This document shows, piece after piece, positions 7,503-15,810 of a stretch of 64,000 nucleotides of DNA. The stretch comes from Tigheibacillus halophilus (lineage in GTDB: Bacteria; Bacillota; Bacilli; Bacillales; Amphibacillaceae), in contig NZ_JBHUIZ010000013.1 of NCBI RefSeq assembly GCF_042683165.1, positions 1-64,000 of the forward strand, in the 5' to 3' direction. The notes beneath the pieces are model-generated. The model ran no database searches. It was not told the origin of the DNA and saw only the letters and a program-made list of their open reading frames with translations. Every line of letters begins with the position of its first letter. Position 1 is the first letter of the stretch. A program made the translations under genes and the position numbers.

Positions 7503-9236
7503 ATGGTAAAAGCTTTATTGATAGCGCCGTATTCAGGCTTAGCGAAAACAGCAGAAAAATTGGATGTACCAGAAGATGTCAAACTAGATATAGAAATAGC
7601 AAACTTGCAAAAGGGTGTGGAAATTGCCCAACTGGCTGAATCAAAAGGATACGATATTATCATTAGCCGGGGCGGAACTGCCAGTCTCATTCAAGAAAAT
7701 GTCTCCATTCCAGTTGTACATATTGATATAAATGGTTATGATATGCTGCGTGTTTTTACACTCATTCGTGAGATTAAAAGCGGAGTGGCTCTTGTCGGAT
7801 TTGAAAATATCACCCGAGGGGCCGCTACACTGTGCAACATACTGGATTATGATGTCAATGTCGTGACAATCAAGAGCGGGGGTGAGGTTAGCGGTCAACT
7901 CACGCAATTAAAATCCCAAGGCTACGACGTGGTGATTGGTGATACTATCACAGTACAGGTTGCCGAACGGTTAGGATTGCGCGGAGTCCTCATCACATCC
8001 GGCAAGGAGGCATTGATGGATGCAGTCGAAGAAGGAAAAAGGATTTGCAAGGTTTTTCATCATGTGAAAAACCAATTTCAAACCTTACAAGAAATATACC
8101 GTTCCATTCCGTTCCCTGTTGTTTTGCTCAATCATCGCAATGAAATCATTGATAAAAATCCTACTTTCCTTGAGGAGATTCCGGACGAGGGTTTATTGAA
8201 AGAGGAAACATGTATAGAAGCTATTCAGCAGGTCAGGGATCATGGGAAAGTTCAGTGGCTAGAGTATTGCTACCGTAAAAAACGTTACATCATGCAAATG
8301 TTTTTGGCGAATGACGCGGCAAAAACTGTCGGTTTAATCATTCACCCACTGGCATTGAAGAAAAAAGAAGGTGCCATTCATATTGAAAATGAGTGGAGCA
8401 GGGTGCCGATCGTCGGCGAGAGCAATTATGCAATGAGACTGCGAGACAGCCTGCCAACATTCGCTCAAGGAAACAGGCCAATTTGCATCATTGGGGAAAA
8501 AGGAACAGGAAAACAAACCATTGCAAGGGAAGTACATGTGGAAAAATATAATGCTACCGCTCCACTGATCACGATTGAATGCAGTGCTGTTACATCTGCG
8601 GAGATTAAAGATTGGGAATCTCAGCTCCTTAGGATAAAAGAGGGGAGTATCATCTTAAGAGATGTGGACGAATTGCCGCTTGCTGTACAAGGGACGCTGG
8701 CGGAAATGCTAAATCGGACAAGATTGCAAATTTTTTCATTGACGTGTACCCCATTGGGTGCTTTCTCAAAACAGCAGCAAATCAGCGAGCTGCTCTATCC
8801 GAAAATTATATATTACACTATCCACACGCTGCCTCTGCGCCGGAGGAAAGAGGACATACCAGGATTTGTCAATTATTTTCTTACGGAGTTTCATACTGAA
8901 AATGGAAATGAGACATTGGGTGTAAAGCCGGATGCTATGGAATTTCTTCTGCGCGGTGAATGGAGCGGCAATATCACACAATTAAAAAAAGTGATTCGGG
9001 AATTGAGTATATGGAGTAAAGGTTATTATATAGAATTGCCGCAGGTAGAAGATATTCTCGCAAGCATGAAGCAGGAAGAGGAAGACTGGGGAGGAATTCC
9101 GTTATCTGGCACGTTAAAAGAAATGGAAAGAGAAATAATCCACCGGGTGATGGAAGAAGAAGGAAACAACCAGTCAAAAGCAGCAAGAAGACTTGGCATT
9201 AACCGGTCTACTCTTTGGAGAAAATTGAATGAATAA
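7503..9236 (+). CDS. PrpR_N-domain regulator with AAA+ domain lacking GAFTGA
   Basis: A 577-residue transcription regulator. Residues about 1-190 are a PrpR_N sensory domain (IISRGGTASLIQ, VPVVHIDI-type core), about 195-285 a degenerate PAS-like linker, and about 303-500 an AAA+ module with Walker A GEKGTGKQ (331-338) and Walker B IILRDVDE. The 40-odd residues between them are shorter than normal and contain no GAFTGA loop, so productive contact with sigma-54 is not expected. The C-terminus is a Fis-type HTH (NNQSKAARRLGINRSTLWRKL). It sits just upstream of kdgT-dtnK-pdxA2 in the same direction, separated by a terminator, and probably controls that operon in response to a C4 sugar acid. The control role is inferred from position. 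Confidence 0.85.
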   Translation: MVKALLIAPYSGLAKTAEKLDVPEDVKLDIEIANLQKGVEIAQLAESKGYDIIISRGGTASLIQENVSIPVVHIDINGYDMLRVFTLIREIKSGVALVGFENITRGAATLCNILDYDVNVVTIKSGGEVSGQLTQLKSQGYDVVIGDTITVQVAERLGLRGVLITSGKEALMDAVEEGKRICKVFHHVKNQFQTLQEIYRSIPFPVVLLNHRNEIIDKNPTFLEEIPDEGLLKEETCIEAIQQVRDHGKVQWLEYCYRKKRYIMQMFLANDAAKTVGLIIHPLALKKKEGAIHIENEWSRVPIVGESNYAMRLRDSLPTFAQGNRPICIIGEKGTGKQTIAREVHVEKYNATAPLITIECSAVTSAEIKDWESQLLRIKEGSIILRDVDELPLAVQGTLAEMLNRTRLQIFSLTCTPLGAFSKQQQISELLYPKIIYYTIHTLPLRRRKEDIPGFVNYFLTEFHTENGNETLGVKPDAMEFLLRGEWSGNITQLKKVIRELSIWSKGYYIELPQVEDILASMKQEEEDWGGIPLSGTLKEMEREIIHRVMEEEGNNQSKAARRLGINRSTLWRKLNE

Positions 9237-9253
9237 GACAGTGGTCGATGCGT

Positions 9254-9280
9254 AGAGCCTTTCATAGAGGCTCTTTTTTT
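9254..9280 (+). terminator. rho-independent terminator of the regulator gene
   Basis: AGAGCCT (9254-9260) pairs with AGGCTCT, followed by a run of seven or more T. It lies 17 bp after the regulator's stop codon. Confidence 0.85.
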
Positions 9281-9343
9281 GTTGCGAAATTAAACATGCG
9301 TAAATAAATATGATCATTTTTGTCATTTAAAATAAAAAATATG

Positions 9344-9372
9344 TTGCAATTTATGTCGTTTCTGTGTATGAT
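9344..9372 (+). promoter_or_regulatory. sigma-A promoter of the kdgT-dtnK-pdxA2 operon
   Basis: TTGCAA (9344-9349), a 17-bp spacer and TATGAT (9367-9372) lie 75 bp before the kdgT start. I found no -24/-12 element here, which fits the missing GAFTGA loop of the upstream regulator. Confidence 0.7.
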
Positions 9373-9447
9373 TAATTGGTGAAACCGCTTAAAAAAATAT
9401 TTGTGTTTCATTATAATACATTTGTATGTTTCGGAGGGGGATTTACA

Positions 9448-10464
9448 ATGAGAATTAAAGCATTTTTAGACAAAGTACCAGGGGGTATGATGGTTGTACC
9501 TTTACTAATAGCAGCAGTATTGAATACGTTTGCACCAAATTTGCTGCGAATTGGTAACTTCACCCAAGCACTATTTGTAGATGGAGCAAGTACGATTATC
9601 GCATTGTTCCTATTATGTACAGGTGCCCAAATCAACCTGCGAAATGTAGGGGTCAGTTTGGGTAAAGGTGGTACATTACTCGCAACAAAATGGGTAGTTG
9701 GTGCACTTGTAGGATTGATCGCATATATGTTTGCCGATTCCGACGGTTTATGGCTTGGATTGGCGCCGATTGCAATTATCGCCGCGATGACGAACAGTAA
9801 CGGCGGTTTGTATGTTGCTTTGGTTGGTCAGTATGGCGATAAGACAGACAGGGCTGCGTATTCTTTATTGGCTCTAAATGATGGTCCTTTCTTCACGATG
9901 GTTGCGTTGGCAATATTTGGAGCGATGGGATTTGTCAATGGTATGTTTAGCATCGTTTCGTTTGTTTCAGTTTTACTTCCAATTGCTGTCGGAATGGTAT
10001 TAGGAAACCTGGATGAAGAAATGAGAGATTTCCTGGATAAGGGAAGTTCGATGCTGATCCCGTTCTTTGCCTTCGCATTAGGTATGGGAATCGATTTCGG
10101 AAGTATCATTAATGGCGGCATGGCCGGCGTTATTCTAGGTTTGTTGACTGTGTTTGTTACAGGAACTGCTGGATACTTTGTATTCAAGGCTTTCAAATGG
10201 AATCCGATTGCTGGTGCTTCGGAAGGGTCGACTGCTGGAAACGCTGTTGCAACACCCGCTGCTATTGCAGCTGCAAGCAGTTCTTTTGCCGCAAACGTGG
10301 AGTTGGCAACTGTACAAGTAGCAGCCTCAGTTGTGACGACTGCTGTACTGCTGCCGTTTTATATCGGATTTTTGGCTAAACGGCTGGAAAAGAAGGGCAT
10401 CAAGGTGCCTGATGATTATATTGTAGAGGAATCATCTGAAAATACTTCAAAAGCAAGTTTGTAA
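9448..10464 (+). CDS. kdgT: 2-keto-3-deoxygluconate permease family transporter
   Basis: A 338-residue membrane protein of the KdgT family with about ten hydrophobic helices and the family's GASEGSTAGNAVATPAAIAAA stretch near residue 250. KdgT proteins are proton symporters for 2-keto-3-deoxy-sugar acids; here the neighbours (four-carbon acid sugar kinase and PdxA2) suggest a C4 sugar acid such as D-threonate or D-erythronate as the real substrate. The ATG at 9448 is chosen because GGAGGGGG lies just upstream; the longer frame from 9376 begins inside the promoter region. It is the first gene of a three-gene operon, with 15 bp to the next gene. Confidence 0.85.
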   Translation: MRIKAFLDKVPGGMMVVPLLIAAVLNTFAPNLLRIGNFTQALFVDGASTIIALFLLCTGAQINLRNVGVSLGKGGTLLATKWVVGALVGLIAYMFADSDGLWLGLAPIAIIAAMTNSNGGLYVALVGQYGDKTDRAAYSLLALNDGPFFTMVALAIFGAMGFVNGMFSIVSFVSVLLPIAVGMVLGNLDEEMRDFLDKGSSMLIPFFAFALGMGIDFGSIINGGMAGVILGLLTVFVTGTAGYFVFKAFKWNPIAGASEGSTAGNAVATPAAIAAASSSFAANVELATVQVAASVVTTAVLLPFYIGFLAKRLEKKGIKVPDDYIVEESSENTSKASL

Positions 10465-10479
10465 TAAAGAGGGATTGAC

Positions 10480-11781
10480 ATGGAGAGAAAACTTGGCATC
10501 ATTGCAGACGACTTGACTGGCGCAAATGACAGCGGAGTCGGACTGGCAGAAAAGGGTATCAGCACATCGGTATTTTTTGACTTACCGCGTCAGAAAGAAT
10601 TATTGCATAGCGGTATTGTTATGGACACCAATTCCCGTGCACTGTCTAAAGGGCAGGCATTCGATGTGACGAAAGAAGCGGCACAATTTTTAAAAGATAT
10701 GGGATATCCTCATATATACAAAAAAATGGATTCCACATTACGCGGACACATTGGAACGGAGTTGCAGGCTGTATATGAGGTGTTTCAGCCTTCCTTTGTG
10801 GTCGTAGCTCCTGCTTTTCCCGAGCTGGGAAGAACGACTGTTGATGGTATTCATTATGTGAATGGGAAAGCATTGGCGGAGACGGAAGCGGCTCGCGATC
10901 CAAAACACCCTGTAGTGGAATCTTTTATTCCACGAATGATTGAAAATGAAATTGGTCAAAATGCTGGGTTGTTGAGGCAAGCTGATTTCCAAAAAGATCA
11001 AGCGGCATTTAAAATGATGCTTGATGGGTTCCTGGATAAAGGCATCCATTTTCTGGTTTGTGATGCAACTACGCAAGCAGATTTAAAAATGGCTGCTGAG
11101 AAAATCCTGGCTATAACCGATGATGTCATCTGGGCTGGATCCGCAGGCTTAGCTGAAGTATTGCCAGAAATATTGGGTATCGCAAACGTTAAACAGAAGG
11201 AAGCATTTCACGCTACAGAGCAAGTCATGGCAGTGTGCGGCAGTTTATCAGCCATTACCCAGAAGCAAGTGAATTTTGCTAAAGCGCAGGCTGATGTTTG
11301 TCATGTAGAAGTGGACACGAAGGAGATCTTTTCCAGCAGGTGGGATCAAATCAGCAAAAAGTATGTAGACAGCTGTTTAGACGCATTCGCGAAAGGAAAA
11401 GACGTGATACTTTATGTTCCTTCGGATGAGAAAATAAGGAAAGAAGTTTCGCTTGCAGGGAAAGAACTTGGATTATCAAGCAACGAAATAGGGGAATATG
11501 TATCTAGTGCTCTGGGCAAAATGGTCGCGGACACTGCCAAACAAAACGAGAAACTGACTGGATTGATGCTGATCGGAGGAGACACAGCAAAAGATACGAC
11601 CCGTTGTTTAGGCGGCTTTGGTTTCCATTTGATAAAACAAGTCGAAGCGGGCATCCCGCTCGCAAAGCTTATTGGTACGGAGAAAGAATTTATTGTCGTG
11701 ACAAAGGCGGGAGCATTCGGAAAAGAAAATTCCATTTATCAAGCTATGCAAGAAATGAAAGGAGCGGACAGCAATGAATAA
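10480..11781 (+). CDS. dtnK: four-carbon acid sugar kinase (DUF1537 family), D-threonate kinase type
   Basis: A 433-residue ATP-dependent kinase of the DUF1537 family. The N-terminal substrate domain contains IADDLTGANDSG and KKMDSTLRGHIG; the C-terminal nucleotide-binding domain contains LMLIGGDTAKDTTRCLG and VVTKAGAFGKENS. Family members phosphorylate four-carbon acid sugars at O4 and are found with PdxA2, which then oxidises and decarboxylates the phosphate to dihydroxyacetone phosphate. The adjacency to pdxA2 with an 8-nt overlap matches that published pathway arrangement. Whether the acid is D-threonate, D-erythronate or L-threonate cannot be told from sequence. The start at 10480 has GAGGGATT upstream. 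Confidence 0.85.
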   Translation: MERKLGIIADDLTGANDSGVGLAEKGISTSVFFDLPRQKELLHSGIVMDTNSRALSKGQAFDVTKEAAQFLKDMGYPHIYKKMDSTLRGHIGTELQAVYEVFQPSFVVVAPAFPELGRTTVDGIHYVNGKALAETEAARDPKHPVVESFIPRMIENEIGQNAGLLRQADFQKDQAAFKMMLDGFLDKGIHFLVCDATTQADLKMAAEKILAITDDVIWAGSAGLAEVLPEILGIANVKQKEAFHATEQVMAVCGSLSAITQKQVNFAKAQADVCHVEVDTKEIFSSRWDQISKKYVDSCLDAFAKGKDVILYVPSDEKIRKEVSLAGKELGLSSNEIGEYVSSALGKMVADTAKQNEKLTGLMLIGGDTAKDTTRCLGGFGFHLIKQVEAGIPLAKLIGTEKEFIVVTKAGAFGKENSIYQAMQEMKGADSNE

Positions 11782-12772
11782 GAAACCAGTTATCGGTATT
11801 ACAATGGGAGACGCAGCAGGGGTGGGCCCTGAAATCATCATAAAAAGCCTGCAAAGTGAGCATGTGTATGAACAGTCTCATCCTGTCGTTATTGGCGATG
11901 CAAAAATGCTGGAGCGGGCTGCGAAAATTATAAATGCTGATATTGTCATCAAAAAAATTGATGAGCATGCGAATCTGAATGATACAACTTTCGGAGAAAT
12001 TGTTTGCTTTGACTTGGACTTGCTGCCAGCAGACCTTGCTTTCGGTGAAGTCTCTGCAAAAGCTGGAGATGCTGCTTTCCAATATTTAAAAACAGCGATC
12101 GAGCTGGCCAATGAAGGAAAGATAGATGCTATTTGCACAGCCCCATTGAATAAGGAAGCTTTGCATAAAGGCGGCCACCGTTATCCTGGTCACACGGAAA
12201 TCCTTGCTGAACTGACTGGCACGAAGGAATTCTCTATGATGTTGTCTTCACCAAAATTGAAGGTCATCCATGTTACCACGCATGTCGGCTTAATTGACGC
12301 GATTAATATGATTGAACCTGAAAGAGTGTATAATGTCATTCGTCTTGCCCACGAGACACTTTCGAAATCAGGTATCAAACAACCGAAAATCGGTGTGTGC
12401 GGTATCAATCCCCATGCGGGAGAAAATGGTTTATTCGGTTATGGGGAAGAAGAAGAAAAAATCATTCCAGCCATTGAACGTGCACAAAAAGAAGGAGTAA
12501 ATGTCGAAGGCCCGCTTCCTGCCGATACTTTATTCTTCCGTGCCCAACGAGGTGACTTCGACATTGTGGTTGCCATGTATCATGACCAAGGACATGGTCC
12601 AATCAAAGTACTCGGTCTGGAGGCCGGTGTAAATATAACAGTCGGATTGCCAATCATTCGTACAAGTGTGGATCACGGCACTGCGTTCGATATTGCAGGA
12701 AAAGGTATCGTAGATGAACGCAGCATGCTGGAAGCACTTCGTCAGGCGATTGAATTAGCACCAGAGAAGTGA
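11774..12772 (+). CDS. pdxA2: PdxA2-type 4-phosphate-sugar-acid dehydrogenase
   Basis: A 332-residue NAD-dependent dehydrogenase of the PdxA family (GITMGDAAGVGPEI at the N-terminus, CTAPLNKEALHKGGHRYPGHTE, MYHDQGHGPIKVLG, VDHGTAFDIAGKG). The three metal-ligand histidines of PdxA are present in the GHTE, MYHDQGH and VDHGTAFD motifs. True PdxA makes a pyridoxal phosphate precursor, but this copy overlaps dtnK by 8 nt and follows kdgT, so it is the catabolic PdxA2, converting D-threonate/D-erythronate 4-phosphate to dihydroxyacetone phosphate and CO2. A ribosome site (AAAGGAG) sits within the dtnK end. The operon ends at the terminator near 12864-12900. Confidence 0.87.
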   Translation: MNKKPVIGITMGDAAGVGPEIIIKSLQSEHVYEQSHPVVIGDAKMLERAAKIINADIVIKKIDEHANLNDTTFGEIVCFDLDLLPADLAFGEVSAKAGDAAFQYLKTAIELANEGKIDAICTAPLNKEALHKGGHRYPGHTEILAELTGTKEFSMMLSSPKLKVIHVTTHVGLIDAINMIEPERVYNVIRLAHETLSKSGIKQPKIGVCGINPHAGENGLFGYGEEEEKIIPAIERAQKEGVNVEGPLPADTLFFRAQRGDFDIVVAMYHDQGHGPIKVLGLEAGVNITVGLPIIRTSVDHGTAFDIAGKGIVDERSMLEALRQAIELAPEK

Positions 12773-12863
12773 TAACTGGGAGATTATTACTTGTTAGCAA
12801 ACTGAATGGTGTCATATATTGTAAGCATACATGAGGGCGGGGCAAATGTCTCGCTGATTGGAA

Positions 12864-12900
12864 AGCTCTGTGAAGTATATGTTCTTCGCAGGGCTTTTTT
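12864..12900 (+). terminator. rho-independent terminator of the kdgT operon
   Basis: AGCTCTGTGAAG (12864-12875) pairs with CTTCGCAGGGCT (12884-12895) with two G-U pairs, followed by six T. Confidence 0.85.
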
Positions 12901-12972
12901 CTATTTACAGAACAGAGATACCAGCCGTTTTCTGACAGTAGGTGCACTGCCCAGACATCCCAAAAATAATCA

Positions 12973-13001
12973 TTGCATCCGCCTGTTTACTAGTTTATAA
13001 T
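12973..13001 (+). promoter_or_regulatory. sigma-A promoter of the 13-15 kb ABC transporter operon
   Basis: TTGCAT (12973-12978), a 17-bp spacer and a perfect TATAAT (12996-13001) lie 76 bp before the substrate-binding protein gene. Confidence 0.75.
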
Positions 13002-13077
13002 TATCTTAATCATCTTAAGTATCAGATAACTATTAGACCAAAGGAAAATTTCTTTATCAAAGGGGGAAGGGTTGGGG

Positions 13078-13878
13078 ATGAAAAAAGCTGCACGTTTTTG
13101 GGTGGCCGGATTGCTTTTTGTAAGTTTAGCTTTGGTTATGCTGGGCTGCGGGGCAGGAGATACGAAAGGCAAAGCAGCAAGTGGCAAAGATTCCAATGCT
13201 GCAAAAGAAAAACTTGTCGTTGGGACCGATGCTACATACGCGCCAATGGAGTACATGGATAAGAAACAAAATATTGTTGGCACTGATATCGATATCGTCA
13301 AAGCAATTGCTAAGGAAATAGGCGTTGAAGTAGAATTTAAAAACTATGGCTGGGAGCCGCTGTTTCCGGCAGTAAGTAATGGAGAGGTCGATCTGGCAGT
13401 TTCATCCATTACGATAACAGATGAGCGGAAACAAGAACATGATTTTACAGATCCATATTACGTTGCCAAGCAAGTGATCCTTGTACCCGATGATTCCCGT
13501 GTGGAAAAGTTTCAGGATTTAAAAGATAAACGTGTCTCCGTACAGATCAATACAACGGGACACATCGTGACAAAGGAGTTGCTTGGAAAAACAAGTTCTA
13601 AAATCGTTGCAGCAGAAACAATGCCGCTGGCCATCGATGAAATGCTCAATGGCAATGCCGATGCTGCTGTAGGGGACAATTCAGTTGTGAATGACTATCA
13701 GAAAAATAATCCAAACAAGTCACTTAAAGTAATTGAAGACGACAGCTTTGAAAAGGAATATTATGGTCTAATGGTGAAAAAAGGAAATAAGGCACTGGTA
13801 GATAATTTGAACAAAGGAATTCAGAAGATTAAAGACAATGGGGTATTGGAGAAAATCACCGGCTTCGAAGTTGAATGA
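13078..13878 (+). CDS. polar amino acid ABC transporter substrate-binding lipoprotein
   Basis: A 266-residue secreted lipoprotein: a lysine-containing n-region, a hydrophobic stretch and lipobox VMLGC, then a low-complexity linker. The mature part is a family 3 solute-binding fold (GTDATYAPMEYMD, GTDIDIVKAIA, SSITITDERKQEHDFTDPYY). Family members bind glutamine, arginine, cystine or other polar amino acids and deliver them to the permease; the ligand is not evident. The ATG at 13078 is preferred over TTG at 13072 from its spacing to AGGGGGAAGG. It is followed 50 bp later by the permease and then the ATPase, making a complete three-gene transporter behind its own promoter. Confidence 0.88.
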   Translation: MKKAARFWVAGLLFVSLALVMLGCGAGDTKGKAASGKDSNAAKEKLVVGTDATYAPMEYMDKKQNIVGTDIDIVKAIAKEIGVEVEFKNYGWEPLFPAVSNGEVDLAVSSITITDERKQEHDFTDPYYVAKQVILVPDDSRVEKFQDLKDKRVSVQINTTGHIVTKELLGKTSSKIVAAETMPLAIDEMLNGNADAAVGDNSVVNDYQKNNPNKSLKVIEDDSFEKEYYGLMVKKGNKALVDNLNKGIQKIKDNGVLEKITGFEVE

Positions 13879-13927
13879 AAATTTTAATCAAAAATGATTG
13901 CGCTTACATGAATTGGAGGAAGACGGG

Positions 13928-14662
13928 ATGGATCCTCTTACACTCAATATGCGATTGGATATGATCTGGGATTATAAAGAACTATTTGTTCGTGGATTAT
14001 GGGTGACGCTTGGTTTAACAGCTGCAGGTTACATCGGAGGCATCGTTTTGGGACTATTCCTGGGGATGGGGAAACTTTCAAAACGTAAATGGCTCTATTA
14101 CCCATGCAAATACTACGTTGATTTTTTCAGGGGTACACCATTGCTTGTACAAATATTACTGATTCACCTGGCTGTCATTCCCACCATTTTTGGACATTCG
14201 CTTGGCTATTTTATCTCAGGCGCAGCTGCACTCATGCTCAATTGCGGTGCTTATAACGCGGAAATCATTCGGGCGGGCATTCAGTCGATTGAGAAAGGAC
14301 AAATGGAGGCGGCACGCTCCTTGGGTATGCCAAGTGGTATGGCAATGAAAACAATCATTTTGCCGCAGGCCTTTCGCCGAATGGTACCGCCGCTTGGAAA
14401 TGAATTGATCGCTTTATTGAAAGATTCATCACTGGTAACCGTCATTGCAGCTAATGATTTGCTTTACGCGGGCAAGGTTATTGCCGGAGCATACTCACGG
14501 TTTTGGGAGCCATATATCACTGTTGCCATTTTGTATTTAGTGTTGACGTTTTTATTTACAAAAATTATTTCATACGTTGAAAAACGTTTTAGCAATAGCT
14601 ATATCCCGTCTGGTAAAAGACGTATATTTTCGATCGGCCGTCCATTTGGGCGTTCGGCATAG
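13928..14662 (+). CDS. polar amino acid ABC transporter permease
   Basis: A 244-residue HisMQ/GlnP-type permease with about five membrane helices and the EAA loop (IEKGQMEAARSLGMPSGMAMKTIILPQAFRRMVPPLGNE, residues about 135-175), which contacts the ATPase. FRGTPLLVQI near residue 75 is the family signature. The ATG at 13928 is supported by GGAGGA 7 nt upstream; a longer frame from 13898 has no ribosome site. With a single permease gene it would work as a homodimer. It sits between the binding protein and the ATPase genes. The C-terminus is extended and basic (PSGKRRIFSIGRPFGRS type). Confidence 0.88.
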   Translation: MDPLTLNMRLDMIWDYKELFVRGLWVTLGLTAAGYIGGIVLGLFLGMGKLSKRKWLYYPCKYYVDFFRGTPLLVQILLIHLAVIPTIFGHSLGYFISGAAALMLNCGAYNAEIIRAGIQSIEKGQMEAARSLGMPSGMAMKTIILPQAFRRMVPPLGNELIALLKDSSLVTVIAANDLLYAGKVIAGAYSRFWEPYITVAILYLVLTFLFTKIISYVEKRFSNSYIPSGKRRIFSIGRPFGRSA

Positions 14663-14676
14663 GATGGGGTGTTTTG

Positions 14677-15399
14677 ATGATTAAGATTGAAGGCTTGCAT
14701 AAATCATTTGGTGAATTGGAAGTACTGAAAGGGATTGATTATGAAATAAAGGAGAAAGAGATCATTTGTGTCATTGGTCCCAGCGGTTCGGGGAAAAGCA
14801 CCTTTTTGCGTTGCATCAACTTGCTGGAGAACATTACTGCCGGCTCAGTGTTTATCGATGGTGTCAAGGTGAATGATCCGCGGACGAATATTAATGATAT
14901 ACGAAAAGAAGTGGGGATGGTTTTCCAGCAGTTCAATCTGTTTCCCCATATGAAAGTGCTTGATAATATTACTGTTTCACCGAGAAAAGTGAAAAATATG
15001 ACTGCAAAGGAAGCGGAAGCTTTGGCCCTCCGGCTTCTTGAAAAAGTGGGACTTGTTGATAAAGCAAATGCTTATCCGGAGCAATTATCGGGTGGCCAAA
15101 TGCAGCGAGTGGCGATTGCCAGAGCATTGGCGATGCAGCCGAGAATCATGTTGTTTGATGAACCGACTTCAGCGCTGGACCCGGAAATGGTCAAAGAAGT
15201 GCTGGATGTCATGAAGCAGCTCGCCTATGAAGGAATGACAATGGTCGTAGTCACACATGAAATGGGTTTTGCCAAGGAAATGGGCGACCGTGTCCTGTTT
15301 ATGGATCAAGGATTACTGTTGGAAGAAGGAAAGCCTGATGAAGTGTTTAATCATCCTAAAAATGAAAGAACAAAGACATTTTTGAGTAAGGTGCTCTAA
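14677..15399 (+). CDS. polar amino acid ABC transporter ATPase
   Basis: A 240-residue GlnQ/HisP-type ATPase with Walker A GPSGSGKST, Q-loop VFQQFNLFPH, signature LSGGQMQRVAIARALA, Walker B RIMLFDEPTSALDPE and switch histidine VVTHEMGFAKE. It energises uptake by the permease encoded 14 bp upstream. The signature carries LSGGQM where LSGGQQ is usual, a mild variant. ATG at 14677 (alternatively TTG at 14674) follows GGATGGGG. It ends the three-gene operon; no neighbouring enzyme reveals the substrate. Confidence 0.9.
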   Translation: MIKIEGLHKSFGELEVLKGIDYEIKEKEIICVIGPSGSGKSTFLRCINLLENITAGSVFIDGVKVNDPRTNINDIRKEVGMVFQQFNLFPHMKVLDNITVSPRKVKNMTAKEAEALALRLLEKVGLVDKANAYPEQLSGGQMQRVAIARALAMQPRIMLFDEPTSALDPEMVKEVLDVMKQLAYEGMTMVVVTHEMGFAKEMGDRVLFMDQGLLLEEGKPDEVFNHPKNERTKTFLSKVL

Positions 15400-15652
15400 T
15401 CCGAACACTATTACTTTCCTAAGGCTAATACTCTATTCCGCCAAAGTGTAGTACAGCATTTTTGATATTTTTGATGCCTTGGATCACTTTCAAGGAAAGT
15501 TCCCAGTATGGGATTCAGGCTGAATTCGACATTGAATTGTCAATCTAATGCATTATCTTGGAAAAAAGGATATAGACGATGAAGCATGAGGAAACAATTC
15601 ACCAGGTGATTGTCGTTAGCACAGAGAGTTAGAATATCTTACTTTGAAAAAT
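15400..15652. other. intergenic region after the ABC operon
   Basis: About 250 bp up to the shared terminator hold no credible reading frame or RNA element that I can recognise. Confidence 0.4.
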
Positions 15653-15689
15653 ATTCCCCTTGCTTTACTGGACAAGGGGAATGTTTTAT
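15653..15689. terminator. bidirectional hairpin terminator
   Basis: ATTCCCCTTG (15653-15662) pairs with CAAGGGGAAT (15673-15682). It is flanked by GTTTTA on the right and by ATTTTTC on the minus strand, so it can end both the ABC operon and the minus-strand hydrolase operon. Confidence 0.75.
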
Positions 15690-15810
15690 GACTTATAACA
15701 TTTACTGCATTGACACATTTTGGCTAAAAATATCTTTAGGCTAACTGAATTGCATAAGATGAACAGTGCGCATAATTCAAGCTCGGTGCAAATAAAATTC
15801 CTTTTTGGAG

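Noticed and set aside
9331..9372. A sigma-54 promoter before kdgT
   Set aside because: TTGCA is present but no TGGCA at the needed spacing; a sigma-A promoter is evident instead.
11774..12772. PdxA for vitamin B6 synthesis
   Set aside because: Overlap with dtnK and the kdgT neighbour indicate the catabolic PdxA2; Bacillaceae generally make PLP by PdxST.
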